A stretch of 64,000 nt of DNA from Cupriavidus yeoncheonensis (GCF_905397275.1 NZ_CAJPUY010000011.1:180105-244104), one strand, 5' to 3'; numbered from the stretch's first letter, positions 16,713 to 25,336 are shown. Notes: generated by a model not told the origin, from the letters alone. Program-made: numbers and translations.

Positions 16713-18053
16713 ATGACGGCAAGGACCTGGCTGGGCGGGCTCGTGTGCGCTGCGGCGACATTCCTCGTAGCGGCGTGCGGGGGCGGAGGAGGGGGATCGG
16801 GCAGCGCGACGCCCGCGGCGACCCCCGCCGTAAGCTACGCGGCAAAACTGAACGTTACCTCCGCCGAAGTCGGTGTCGGCCGCACGGTGACTATCAGCGC
16901 GGTTGCCGTCGACAACAGCGGCAACGACGTGACGTCGTCCACCAGCTTTGCCTGGACTTCGGTCGACACCGCCGTGGCCTCGGTCGCGGGCAGCACGGCG
17001 ACAATCGGCAGTGCGGTGATCACCGGCGTCAATCCCGGTACGACCACGGTGCAGGTGGTGGCCACGGTCAAGGCCGCGGACAACTCCACCGTGCAACTGC
17101 CGGCACAGTCCGCGACCATCACCGTGGTCCCGGCTTCGGCCACGACCTATAGCCTGTCGGTCCCGAATACCTCGTTGTCGATGACCGACGGCCAGTCGCT
17201 GCCGGTCAAGGTATCGCTGGTCGACAACAACGGCAACGACGTGTCGGCGAACGGCAGCGGCTGGGCCTGGTCCAGCAGCGGCACCGCGGTACAGGTCACG
17301 CCGAACCAGAACAGCGCGACGCTCAAGGCCAGCAACAGCTCCACCACCGCTGCCGCCACGGCCAACGTGTCGGTGTCGGTGACGGCGCCGGATGGCCGCC
17401 TGCTCGGCGGCGTGATCTTTGTCACCGTGCAGAAGAATGGCACCGCGACATACCGCGTGGTCACCACGCAGAATGGCGACCCGGTCAATGCGCTGCAGGT
17501 GCTCAGCACCTATCCGGCCCGGTTCAGCGCCCGCGTGCTGCGCAACGACGATCAGGACGTGACCGCGGACTTCGACGGGACCTGGACGTACGTACCGACG
17601 TCGTCGACGCTGTCGGCCTCGGAAGCCGCGGGCACGCATGACGTGACGGTCAGTACGAGCCTTGCCAAGGGCGCCGGTCCGGTGCAGGGCACGCTCACGG
17701 TCACGGCAATCAGCACCAAGCTGGCGGCGAAGCCGACGGCCAGCCTCAACGTCGTGGAGAACCCCGAGTGGGCACTGATGCCTGACGTGCAGCAGCCGCT
17801 CACGCTGACGATGCTGGGCATCCCGATCCCTGTCACCGTGGGCCTGAAGCACTTCGGCGACGACCAGGCATCGACTGCGTGCACGGGCTGGACCTGGGTT
17901 CCCGCCGGGCCGATCACCTTGTCGCCGGGCGTCGGCGACAATCAGAAGATCGTGTCACCGATGGCCGCCGGCGACTTCACGATCACGGTCAGCTGCACCA
18001 ACGTTGCGGATGGCAAGCCGGTGACGGTGAAGCTAGTCGGTACCGTCAAGTAG
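16713..18053 (+). CDS. Ig-like-domain lipoprotein
   Basis: A 446-residue protein that starts with a lipoprotein signal (TFLVAACGGGGGG; the Cys at about residue 22 is the lipidation site), then a glycine/serine linker and a long Thr/Val/Ser-rich region of bacterial Ig-like (Big_2-type) repeats, for example VTISAVAVDNSGNDVTSSTS and LPVKVSLVDNNGNDVSANGS, which share the DNSGNDV/DNNGNDV motif. It is probably anchored to the outer membrane and acts in surface structure or adhesion. The start was chosen at the lipoprotein signal; the frame is open further upstream without coding character. It stands alone, with a hairpin terminator after the stop. Confidence 0.8.
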   Translation: MTARTWLGGLVCAAATFLVAACGGGGGGSGSATPAATPAVSYAAKLNVTSAEVGVGRTVTISAVAVDNSGNDVTSSTSFAWTSVDTAVASVAGSTATIGSAVITGVNPGTTTVQVVATVKAADNSTVQLPAQSATITVVPASATTYSLSVPNTSLSMTDGQSLPVKVSLVDNNGNDVSANGSGWAWSSSGTAVQVTPNQNSATLKASNSSTTAAATANVSVSVTAPDGRLLGGVIFVTVQKNGTATYRVVTTQNGDPVNALQVLSTYPARFSARVLRNDDQDVTADFDGTWTYVPTSSTLSASEAAGTHDVTVSTSLAKGAGPVQGTLTVTAISTKLAAKPTASLNVVENPEWALMPDVQQPLTLTMLGIPIPVTVGLKHFGDDQASTACTGWTWVPAGPITLSPGVGDNQKIVSPMAAGDFTITVSCTNVADGKPVTVKLVGTVK

Positions 18054-18082
18054 CCAGCGCGGGCCAGTTGTCCCGTGGCCCC

Positions 18083-18107
18083 GAACGCCCTCCGCAGGAG
18101 GGCGTTC
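18083..18107 (+). terminator. Terminator after the Ig-like lipoprotein gene
   Basis: A perfect 11-bp stem (GAACGCCCTCC / GGAGGGCGTTC) with a 3-base loop, 30 bases after the stop codon. A short T-tract appears a few bases later (GCGTTT). Confidence 0.7.
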
Positions 18108-18145
18108 TGCGTTTACGGCGTAGCGGATGAATGGTCAGGGATGCT

Positions 18146-18166
18146 GAGCGTACCCATTTCTGCGTG
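18146..18166 (+). repeat. Dispersed intergenic repeat, copy 4
   Basis: An exact match to GCGTACCCATTTCTGCGTG, first of three copies at nearly constant spacing (starts 123 and 124 bases apart) in the gap between the lipoprotein terminator and the DUF6587 gene. Confidence 0.8.
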
Positions 18167-18268
18167 CCTGCCAGTTAGTCGTTGCGGCACCTTTTCATTG
18201 GCATCGCGCGCGCGCTTTTACGTGCTTTGGAACGGAAGATCGAGCGGCGTTGCCCGGCGCAGCGTGGC

Positions 18269-18289
18269 GAGCGTACCCGTTTCTGCGTG
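18269..18289 (+). repeat. Dispersed intergenic repeat, copy 5
   Basis: Carries GCGTACCCGTTTCTGCGTG, with one A-to-G change shared with copy 6. The 102 bases before it do not resemble the 103 bases after it. Confidence 0.8.
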
Positions 18290-18392
18290 CACGGGCGCAA
18301 GGGATGCATCGCCTCGACAGGCGTGCGATATCGGGCCCATGGGCCTTGTCGCGAGGAGCCGAGGAGCGGTCGCGGGCGCGACCAAAGGGCAC

Positions 18393-18413
18393 GAGCGTAC
18401 CCGTTTCTGCGTG
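18393..18413 (+). repeat. Dispersed intergenic repeat, copy 6
   Basis: Identical to copy 5 over the 21-base unit, including the preceding GA. It lies 40 bases from the end of the convergent DUF6587 gene. Confidence 0.8.
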
Positions 18414-18452
18414 GAAATCCGAAGGGGGGAAACGAGCGCCAGAGCGCCCGAA

Positions 18453-18767
18453 TCAGCGCTTGCGTACCAGCCGGATGACCTGTTCGGCCGGTTTGTCCGG
18501 CGTGCCCTGAGGGCTCGCGCTATTGGAGGCGCAGGTATTGCAGCCGCCGTCATCGCAGCCGCTGGCGCAGCCGGCCGCGGCCTGCGGGGCCAGCCAGCGC
18601 ACCAGGCGCGCGCGCCAGCCGGTGGCGGAAGGACCGCCGAGGCGCGCGGCCAGCCCGGCCTTGAAGCGTTCGCGCGTACGCGGCGCGTAGCGGGCCGCCA
18701 CCGACACCGCGCATGCCAGCACGATCGACGGGACCAGCAGGGATTCGACAGCGTGGTAGAGGCTCAT
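18453..18767 (-). CDS. DUF6587-like small membrane protein, last gene of the feo operon
   Basis: A 104-residue protein with one N-terminal membrane segment (SLLVPSIVLACAVSVAA), a basic middle part and a cysteine-rich tail (GCASGCDDGGCNTCA) followed by a basic end. It resembles the DUF6587 proteins found after feoB in Burkholderiales. The ATG lies 4 bases after the feoB stop, so it belongs to the feo operon. The Cys cluster could bind Fe2+ or an iron-sulphur centre and so fill the place of FeoC, which is otherwise missing here. That function is inference; the family name is from memory. Confidence 0.75.
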   Translation of the reverse strand: MSLYHAVESLLVPSIVLACAVSVAARYAPRTRERFKAGLAARLGGPSATGWRARLVRWLAPQAAAGCASGCDDGGCNTCASNSASPQGTPDKPAEQVIRLVRKR

Positions 18768-18771
18768 GGCG

Positions 18772-20625
18772 TCAGCTGAACAGCAGGGCGACGCGGTAAG
18801 TGATGAACGCGGCCAGGTAGCCCAGGCCGGCCAGGTAGGCGGCCGAGGCCGCCATCACCTTCCACGAGTTGGTCTCGCGGCGGATCACCGCCAGCGTGGA
18901 AATGCACTGTGGCGCGAACACGTACCACGCCAGCAGCGCCAGCGCCGTGGCCAGCGACCATTGCTGCGCGATCATCGGGGCCAGCTGCGCCGTCACCGCG
19001 TCTTCGCTGCCGGACAGCGCATAGACCGTTGCCAGCGCGCCCACGGCCACCTCGCGCGCGGCCAGGCCCGGCACCAGTGCAATGCAGATCTGCCAGTTGA
19101 AGCCCACCGGCGCGAAGACATGCTCCAGGGCCTTGCCGATCATGCCGGCGAAGCTGTAATCGATGGCCGGGCCCGTCGCGCCTGCCGGCGGGGCCGGGAA
19201 CGTGGCCAGGAACCACAGCAGCACGGTCAGCGCCAGGATCACCTTGCCGACGCGCGCCAGGAAGATACGGGCACGCTCCCACAGCCCCAGCGCCACGTCG
19301 CGCGGGTTGGGAATGCGGTACGACGGCAGTTCCATCAGCAGCGGATGGTCGGTGCGGTCGCGGCGGAAATACTTGAGCGCGTAGGCCACCGCCAGCGCGC
19401 TGACAATGCCCGCCACGTACAGCGCGAACAGCACCAGCCCCTGCAGGTTGAACAGCCCCATCACCGTGCGTTGCGGGATGAATGCGCCGATCAGCAGCGC
19501 ATAGACGGGCAACCGCGCCGAGCAGGTCATCAGCGGCGCCACGAGGATCGTGGTGAGCCGGTCGCGCGGATCCTGGATGGTACGCGTGGCCATGATGCCG
19601 GGGATCGCGCAGGCGAAGCTCGACAGCAGCGGAATGAAGGAGCGGCCCGACAGCCCGGCACCCATCATCAGCCGGTCCAGCAGGAAGGCCGCGCGCGGCA
19701 GGTAGCCGGACTCCTCCAGTGTCAGGATGAACAGGAACAGGATCAGGATCTGTGGCAGGAACACAATCACGCTGCCCAGGCCGGCGATCAGGCCGTCGAC
19801 CAGCAGGCTCTTCAGCATGCCGTCGGGCAGTTGCGTGCCGACAATCTCGCCGAACCAGTGCACGCCGCCTTCGAGGCCATCCATCAACGGCGCGGCCCAC
19901 GAGAACACCGCCTGGAACATCAGGAACAGCAGCACGGCCAGCAGCGCAAGGCCCAGCACCGGGTGCAGCACGATGCGGTCAAGGCGGTCGTCCAGCGCGG
20001 CGGTGCGCGCGGGCATCGACACCGCGGCCTGCAGCAGCCGGTTGACCTCGGCATGAACGTCGAGGTCATCGGCAGGCGGCAGTGCCGGCGGTGCGGGCGG
20101 CAACGTGCCATCGAGCACGCCGAGCAGGGCAGCCGCGCCTTCGCGCTTGATTGCCACGGTCTGCACGACGGGTACGCCGAGGGCCGCGGCGAGCTTCTCG
20201 CGGTCGATATGGATGCCGCGCCGCGCCGCCGCATCGCTCATATTGAGCACCACCACCATGGGCAGCCCCAGGCGGCGCAGCTCCAGCACGAAACGCAGGT
20301 GCAGGCGCAGGTTGGTGGCGTCGACCACCGAGACCAGCAGGTCGGGCTTCGGCTCGCCGGGGCGCTTGCCCATGCAGATGTCGCGCGTGATGGCCTCGTC
20401 GAGGCTGGCCGCGTGCAGGCTGTACGCGCCCGGCAAGTCCAGGATGCGGATCTGCCTGCCTGCCGGCGAGACGAAGAAGCCTTCCTTGCGTTCCACCGTC
20501 ACGCCGGCATAGTTCGCCACCTTCTGGCGGCTGCCGGTCAGGCGGTTGAACAGCGCGGTCTTGCCGCAGTTGGGATTGCCCACCAGCGCAATACGCAAGG
20601 CGGAAGAAGTGGGAGCTGCAGACAT
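18772..20625 (-). CDS. feoB: Ferrous iron transporter FeoB
   Basis: A 617-residue inner-membrane Fe2+ transporter. The N-terminal G domain has G1 GNPNCGKT (residues 16-23), G3 DLPGAYS and G4 NMSD, followed by a helical spacer and a polytopic membrane domain with two Gate-type regions (PLMDGLEGGVHWFGEIVG; SFIPLLSSFACAIPGIMATR). It is shorter than E. coli FeoB (about 770) because the spacer and C-terminal part are reduced. The start at 20625 is the ATG just before the conserved G domain. It follows feoA by 13 bases in a Fur-regulated operon for Fe2+ uptake under low oxygen or acid conditions. Confidence 0.96.
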   Translation of the reverse strand: MSAAPTSSALRIALVGNPNCGKTALFNRLTGSRQKVANYAGVTVERKEGFFVSPAGRQIRILDLPGAYSLHAASLDEAITRDICMGKRPGEPKPDLLVSVVDATNLRLHLRFVLELRRLGLPMVVVLNMSDAAARRGIHIDREKLAAALGVPVVQTVAIKREGAAALLGVLDGTLPPAPPALPPADDLDVHAEVNRLLQAAVSMPARTAALDDRLDRIVLHPVLGLALLAVLLFLMFQAVFSWAAPLMDGLEGGVHWFGEIVGTQLPDGMLKSLLVDGLIAGLGSVIVFLPQILILFLFILTLEESGYLPRAAFLLDRLMMGAGLSGRSFIPLLSSFACAIPGIMATRTIQDPRDRLTTILVAPLMTCSARLPVYALLIGAFIPQRTVMGLFNLQGLVLFALYVAGIVSALAVAYALKYFRRDRTDHPLLMELPSYRIPNPRDVALGLWERARIFLARVGKVILALTVLLWFLATFPAPPAGATGPAIDYSFAGMIGKALEHVFAPVGFNWQICIALVPGLAAREVAVGALATVYALSGSEDAVTAQLAPMIAQQWSLATALALLAWYVFAPQCISTLAVIRRETNSWKVMAASAAYLAGLGYLAAFITYRVALLFS

Positions 20626-20638
20626 GGTCGGGAAGAAC

Positions 20639-20956
20639 TCAGGCGGTGCGTTGGGCCGCCGGTGTATCAGGCTGGCCGGCGGCTTCGCTGGCCGGCGCAA
20701 TGCTGGTAACGGTGGCGCTGACGATTTCGACGCCGATGCGCGCCGCCTCGGAACGGCGCAGCGCGAAGCGCGTGAAGCCGACCTGCGCGACGAGCGGGTC
20801 CATGCCGAAAGGGCCGAAGGCGATTACTTGCACCACTTCGCCGGGGACAAAGCCAAGTTCGCGCAGGCGGCGCGCAACCGGATCACCGGGCGTGGCGTCG
20901 TCCACCGTTTGCACTACGGCGGGCGTGCGCCGTGGAAGTTCAGACAACTGCATCAT
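20639..20956 (-). CDS. feoA: Ferrous iron transport protein FeoA
   Basis: A 105-residue cytosolic SH3-like protein that supports FeoB. Typical segments are RRLRELGFVPGEVVQVIAFGP and ARIGVEIVSA near the end. Two adjacent ATGs (20956 and 20953) follow GGAAGC; the second has the better spacing. It opens the operon, with a perfect Fur box 63 bases upstream of the ATG. Confidence 0.93.
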   Translation of the reverse strand: MMQLSELPRRTPAVVQTVDDATPGDPVARRLRELGFVPGEVVQVIAFGPFGMDPLVAQVGFTRFALRRSEAARIGVEIVSATVTSIAPASEAAGQPDTPAAQRTA

Positions 20957-21018
20957 GCTTCCAGTCCGAAGGCGCGGACTGCCGCCGCGCGGACGGCGCG
21001 ATCCCGCCAGGGTACGTA

Positions 21019-21037
21019 AATGAAAATCGTTTTCATT
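21019..21037. promoter_or_regulatory. Fur box of the feo operon
   Basis: AATGAAAATCGTTTTCATT is a perfect 8+3+8 inverted repeat with the A/T-rich ATGAAAA half-site of known Fur operators, placed upstream of feoA. Iron-loaded Fur would repress the operon. Confidence 0.88.
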
Positions 21038-21039
21038 GT

Positions 21040-21390
21040 ATCTCAACTGGGCCGCGATGTCGGCGCCGGGCGCGCAACGGGCAAAGCCGCAGGGTTTGGG
21101 GCGTAACGATACTCGATCCCATGCAAAGGCGCGCGCCTGTTTGCCAGCATGTGCACGACGCGATGCCTGGCGCTACGACAAGGTGGCCGCCCTGAACCCG
21201 GGCAACACCTTCGGCCTGGGCCGGCGGCACAGGTGCTGAGCGGCGCGGCGGTTCCAATTACTGCATTTGTGTTATTGGTGTGACAAGGCCCGGGAGTTAA
21301 GCTGCACTCACGCTGAACACCCCGTTCCACGCGTACTTCACGGCCACCCGTCCTTGGACTGGTGGCTTTTTTCTTTGGGGTGCGGAAGCC
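21040..21390. other. Intergenic region behind the Fur box, with an orphan terminator
   Basis: About 350 bases with no convincing protein gene on either strand. A T-tract hairpin at 21343-21376 suggests that a plus-strand transcript ends here, although no plus-strand gene is recognisable between the feo promoter and this point. The gene on the other side, a LysR gene, is on the minus strand and ends at 21391. Confidence 0.4.
21343..21376 (+). terminator. Plus-strand intrinsic terminator without an obvious gene
   Basis: Stem GCCACC / GGTGGC, extended inward by GTCC / GGAC with one mismatch, followed directly by TTTTTTCTTT. The T-tract is on the plus strand, so it would not end the minus-strand LysR message. 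Confidence 0.65.
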
Positions 21391-22284
21391 TCAGGCCTGC
21401 GCTGCCGTGGCCGACCGCACCATTGCCACGAAATGATCTCGTGCCGGATGGTCCGGCGCTGCCTTCCAGGCACAGTAGACCTCGGACGGCACCTCCGCCG
21501 CATCCGCCAGCGGCCGGAACGCCGCTCCGGCCATGCCGGACCTTGCCAGCGCGGCCGGCACCACCGCCACGCCCATGCCCTGCGACACCAGCGACACCAC
21601 CGACAGCCAGTGGCGTACCTCGTGCCGGATCTGCGGATAGAAGCCGCGCGCCGCGCACATCTCGAAAATCCGGCTGTAGTAGTCGGGCGAAGCCTTGCGC
21701 GAGAACAGCACGAACGGCTCGGCGCGCAGGTCGGCCAGCGCCACTTCGGCCTGCGCCGCCAGCGCATGGTCCTGCGGCAGGCAGCAGACGAAGGGCTCGC
21801 GGTGGGCCAGTACGGCGCTCAGTTCGTCCGGCAGTCGCCCGGTATGGACAAAGCCGGCGTCGAGTTCGTTGTGCAGCAGCGCGTCGATCTGTTCCTGCGA
21901 GTTGAGCTCGGTCAGCGCCACCTGGATGCCCGGAAAGTTCGCCTGGAAGTCGCGCAGGTACTGCGGCAGGCCCCGGTACAGCATCGACCCGACAAAGCCC
22001 ACGCGCAGCCGCCCGACCGCGCCGGCCTCGATGTCGCGCGCCAGCACGCGCGCCGCCTCGGCCTGCGCCAGCAGCGCCGTGGCCGATTCGCGGAAGGCCC
22101 GCCCGGCCGCCGTCAGCCGCACGCCGCGGCTGTCGCGCTCGAACAGCCTGGCGCCGACCGAGGCCTCGAGCTGCTGGATATTGAGCGACAGCGGCGGCTG
22201 CGAGATGGACAGCCGCTTGGCCGCACGGCCGAAGTGCAGTTCCTCGGCCAGGACCAGGAAGTAGCGCAGGTGTCGGAATTCCAT
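21391..22284 (-). CDS. LysR family transcriptional regulator
   Basis: A 297-residue LysR protein with the MEFRHLRYFLVLAEELHFGRAA start of the HcaR/BenM-like branch, a helix-turn-helix around residues 18-40 (AKRLSISQPPLSLNIQQLE), and a full effector domain. BenM/CatM-type relatives sense aromatic acids. The gene is divergent from an acyl-CoA dehydrogenase, Bug receptor and CoA-transferase operon with a 141-base gap, and so is the likely regulator of that operon. Confidence 0.92.
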   Translation of the reverse strand: MEFRHLRYFLVLAEELHFGRAAKRLSISQPPLSLNIQQLEASVGARLFERDSRGVRLTAAGRAFRESATALLAQAEAARVLARDIEAGAVGRLRVGFVGSMLYRGLPQYLRDFQANFPGIQVALTELNSQEQIDALLHNELDAGFVHTGRLPDELSAVLAHREPFVCCLPQDHALAAQAEVALADLRAEPFVLFSRKASPDYYSRIFEMCAARGFYPQIRHEVRHWLSVVSLVSQGMGVAVVPAALARSGMAGAAFRPLADAAEVPSEVYCAWKAAPDHPARDHFVAMVRSATAAQA

Positions 22285-22288
22285 GGCG

Positions 22289-22303
22289 ATATAAAAAACA
22301 TAT
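22289..22303. promoter_or_regulatory. Candidate LysR operator
   Basis: ATAT-N7-ATAT, an interrupted palindrome containing the T-N11-A pattern of LysR sites, 5 bases upstream of the LysR ATG in a gap that is far more AT-rich than its surroundings. Confidence 0.45.
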
Positions 22304-22425
22304 TGATCGAGCCAATTTTAGAATTAGACGCGAATCCATGGGAATCCAATAATGGGTGCAAACAGGTCCGCGCGCCGGCAAGCCAGCCGGGCGGGTGGCG
22401 GGCCAGGCCAATCCAGGAGACCTTC

Positions 22426-24222
22426 ATGACCAGTGCCGTGCGTCATGCCGCACCCCAAGCCCAAGCCGTTGCGCCGCAGGCCGAACACCCCGTACCCGAC
22501 CGCCAGGGCGGCAGCCTCTACACCGCCGACCCGGAACTGCGCGCGCTGCTGCCGCTGTACCTGCCGGCGGACCTGCTGAACGTGCTGCAGCCGCACCTGG
22601 AGCGCATGGGCGAACTGGCCGGCGGCGTGCTGGACGAGCTGGCAATGATCGCCGACCAGAACCCGCCCACGCTGACCCACCGCACCCGCAGCGGCGTCGA
22701 CCAGCAACGCGTGCACAAGCATCCCGCCTACGTGGAACTGGAGCGCGTGGCGTTTTCCGAGTTCGGCCTGGCCGCGGTCTCGCACCGGGCTGGCGTGTTC
22801 GGCTGGGACAAGCCGATGCCGCCGGCGGCTAAGTACGCGCTCACGTATATGCTGGTGCAGGCCGAGTTTGGCCTGTGCTGTCCGCTGTCGATGACCGATT
22901 CGCTCACGCGCACGCTGCGCAAGTTCGGCGATCCGGCGCTGGTCGAGCGCTTCCTGCCCAGCCTGACCACGCAGGTCTTCGAAGACCTGTTCCAGGGCGC
23001 GATGTTCATGACCGAGCAGGGCGCGGGCTCCGACGTGGCCGCCACCGCCACGCGCGCCGTGCGCGACCCGCAGGCCGAAGGCGGCTGGCGCCTGATCGGC
23101 GACAAGTGGTTCTGCTCCAACCCCGACGCCGGCCTGGCCATGGTGCTGGCCCGCGTGGAGGATGAGGCCGGCAACGCCGTGCCCGGCCACAAGGGCGTGT
23201 CGCTGTTCCTGCTGCCGCGCAAGCTGGCCGATGGCAGCGATAACCGCTTCCGTATCATCCGCCTCAAGGACAAGCTCGGCACGCGCTCGATGGCCAGCGG
23301 CGAGATCCGCCTGGAAGGCGCGAGCGCGTACCTGGTCGGCGAACCGGGCCGCGGCTTCGTGCAGATGGCCGACATGATCAACAACTCGCGCCTGTCCAAC
23401 GGCGTGCGCGCCGCCGGCCTGATGCGCCGTGCGCTGACCGAGGGCCTGTTCATCGCCCGCGAGCGCAAGGCCTTCGACAAGCGCCTGGAAGACATGCCGC
23501 TGATGCGCCGCCAGCTCCTGAAGCTGACGCTGCCGACCGAGCAGGCGCGCACCATGGTGTTCCAGACCGCCGAAGCGCTGCGCCGCGCCGATGCCGGCGA
23601 AGCGGACGCTTACCCCCTCATGCGCATCCTCACGCCGCTGATCAAGTTCCGCGCGTGCCGTGACGCCCGCAAGGTCACTGGCGACGCCATGGAGATCCGC
23701 GGCGGCTGCGGCTACATCGAGGAATGGAGCGATCCGCGCCTGGTGCGCGACGCCCACCTCGGCTCGATCTGGGAAGGCACCAGCAATATCGTCGCGCTGG
23801 ACGTGCTGCGCGCCATCCGCCGCGAAGGCTCGCTGCCGGCGTTGCGTGCGCACCTGGCCGGCCTGCTGGCCGACACGCCGCTGCAGGCCACGGCCCGCGC
23901 CACCTTCGAGTCCGCCATCGAGCGCGCCTCTGCCTTTGCCGCGAGCGCGGCGGAAGCCGGCGCCGACGGCGACCTGCTGGCCCGACAGGCCGCCTCGGGC
24001 CTGTACCACGTCACCACCGCCGTGGCGATGGCCTGGGAAGCCGGGCGCATCGGTTCGGTACGCCGCATGCGGCTCGCGCAACTGGTGCTGCGGCACCGCG
24101 TGCTGCCGCAGGACCCGCTGTCCGCGCAGGCCGAGCCGGAATGGCTGGCCGATACCGTCGCGCCGCCGGCCGATGGCGTCGTGCGTGCCGCCGGCGCGGT
24201 GGACCAGGTCAACGTGTTCTGA
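22426..24222 (+). CDS. Acyl-CoA dehydrogenase family protein, AidB-like
   Basis: A 598-residue flavoprotein, longer than a standard acyl-CoA dehydrogenase (about 390) and of the size and pattern of the AidB-like group. Family marks are the FAD-binding FMTEQGAGSDVAAT region (about residue 200), MIRL-type loop IIRLKDKLGTRSMASGE, and GGCGYIEEWSDPRL followed by IWEGTSNIVALDVLRA. AidB-like enzymes oxidise branched or unusual acyl-CoAs, or have lost that activity. The start follows AGGAGA; the frame is open far upstream, antisense to the LysR gene, without coding character. It is the first gene of a probable three-gene operon with a Bug receptor and a class III CoA-transferase, suggesting uptake, activation and oxidation of one acid. 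Confidence 0.9.
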   Translation: MTSAVRHAAPQAQAVAPQAEHPVPDRQGGSLYTADPELRALLPLYLPADLLNVLQPHLERMGELAGGVLDELAMIADQNPPTLTHRTRSGVDQQRVHKHPAYVELERVAFSEFGLAAVSHRAGVFGWDKPMPPAAKYALTYMLVQAEFGLCCPLSMTDSLTRTLRKFGDPALVERFLPSLTTQVFEDLFQGAMFMTEQGAGSDVAATATRAVRDPQAEGGWRLIGDKWFCSNPDAGLAMVLARVEDEAGNAVPGHKGVSLFLLPRKLADGSDNRFRIIRLKDKLGTRSMASGEIRLEGASAYLVGEPGRGFVQMADMINNSRLSNGVRAAGLMRRALTEGLFIARERKAFDKRLEDMPLMRRQLLKLTLPTEQARTMVFQTAEALRRADAGEADAYPLMRILTPLIKFRACRDARKVTGDAMEIRGGCGYIEEWSDPRLVRDAHLGSIWEGTSNIVALDVLRAIRREGSLPALRAHLAGLLADTPLQATARATFESAIERASAFAASAAEAGADGDLLARQAASGLYHVTTAVAMAWEAGRIGSVRRMRLAQLVLRHRVLPQDPLSAQAEPEWLADTVAPPADGVVRAAGAVDQVNVF

Positions 24223-24341
24223 CCTTCCCCTGAATTACCAAAAACACCTAGCCCCCGACGGCACCGAACCCCGGTGCCGTCCATCGCATCGCCCGACATC
24301 CCCGAGGGCAATGCGAGACGACTCATACCAGGAGACAAGCC

Positions 24342-25322
24342 ATGCAACTCTGGCACCGCATCGCGGCCATCGCCGCCTCCACGCTGTGCGTCAGCGCCAC
24401 CCCCGCCTTCGCGCAGAAGGACTACCCCTCCAAGCCGATCATGATGGTGGTGACCTACCCGCCGGGCGGCCCCACCGATGCCATGGCGCGTACCCTGGCC
24501 GCGGCCCTCAAGACCAGCCTGGGCCAGCCCGTGGTGGTCGAGAACCGCGCCGGCGCCGGCGGCAATATCGGCGCCGAAGCCGTGGCGCGTGCCGAACCGG
24601 ACGGCTACACGCTGATGTTCGGCACCTCGGCGCCGCTCGCCATCAACGTGAGCCTCTACCGCAAGATCAACTACGACCCGGTCAAGAGCTTCGCGCCCGT
24701 GATCCAGATCGGCCAGCTTCCGAACGTGCTGGTGGTCAACCCGGGCGTGCCGGCCAGGAACGTCGGCGAGCTGATTGCCTATGGCAAGGCGCATCCGGGC
24801 AAGCTGAGCTATGCCTCGTCGGGCAATGGCGCGTCGTCGCACCTGGCCGGCGTGCTGTTCAACAACCTGGCCGGCACCGACTTCCAGCACGTGCCGTACA
24901 AGGGCACCGGCCCCGCGCTCAATGACCTGCTGGGCGGGCAGGTCAGCATGACCTTCACCGACGTGCTGACCGCGCTGCCGTTCATCAAAAGCGGCAAGGT
25001 GCGCGCGCTGGGCGTGACCACCAAGGCGCGCTCGCAGGCGCTGCCCGACGTGCCGACGGTCGCCGAGCAGGGCGTGGCCGGCTTCGACGTATCGGTGTTC
25101 TTCGGCGTCGTCGTCCCGGCCGGCACGCCCGCGCCGGTCATCGCCAGGCTGAACCATGCCTTCGCCGAAGCCCTGCAGAAGCCTGACGTGCGCAAGACGC
25201 TGCAGGCGCAGGGCCTGGAGTTCGCACCGTCCACCACGCCCGAGCAGCTCGGTGGCTTCGTGAAGTCCGAGGTCGGCAAGTGGCGCACCGTCGTGCAGAA
25301 GTCCGGCGCGCAACTCGACTGA
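24342..25322 (+). CDS. Bug/TctC-family periplasmic solute receptor
   Basis: A 326-residue receptor with a signal peptide (residues 1-23, TPAFA end) and the mature start KDYPSKPIMMVVTYPPGGPTD. Other family marks are VENRAGAGGNIGAEAVARA, YRKINYDPVKSF, FQHVPYKGTGPALNDLLGGQ and LPDVPTVAEQG. The start follows CAGGAGA. It lies between the acyl-CoA dehydrogenase and CoA-transferase genes, so its ligand is probably the acid that the transferase converts to a CoA ester. Confidence 0.93.
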   Translation: MQLWHRIAAIAASTLCVSATPAFAQKDYPSKPIMMVVTYPPGGPTDAMARTLAAALKTSLGQPVVVENRAGAGGNIGAEAVARAEPDGYTLMFGTSAPLAINVSLYRKINYDPVKSFAPVIQIGQLPNVLVVNPGVPARNVGELIAYGKAHPGKLSYASSGNGASSHLAGVLFNNLAGTDFQHVPYKGTGPALNDLLGGQVSMTFTDVLTALPFIKSGKVRALGVTTKARSQALPDVPTVAEQGVAGFDVSVFFGVVVPAGTPAPVIARLNHAFAEALQKPDVRKTLQAQGLEFAPSTTPEQLGGFVKSEVGKWRTVVQKSGAQLD

Positions 25323-25336
25323 CAAGGAGCGATGTC

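Noticed and set aside
18146..18413. Three evenly spaced repeats considered as a CRISPR array
   Set aside because: Repeats are about 20 bases and spacers 102-103, unlike any CRISPR; other copies lie far away singly or inverted; no cas genes.
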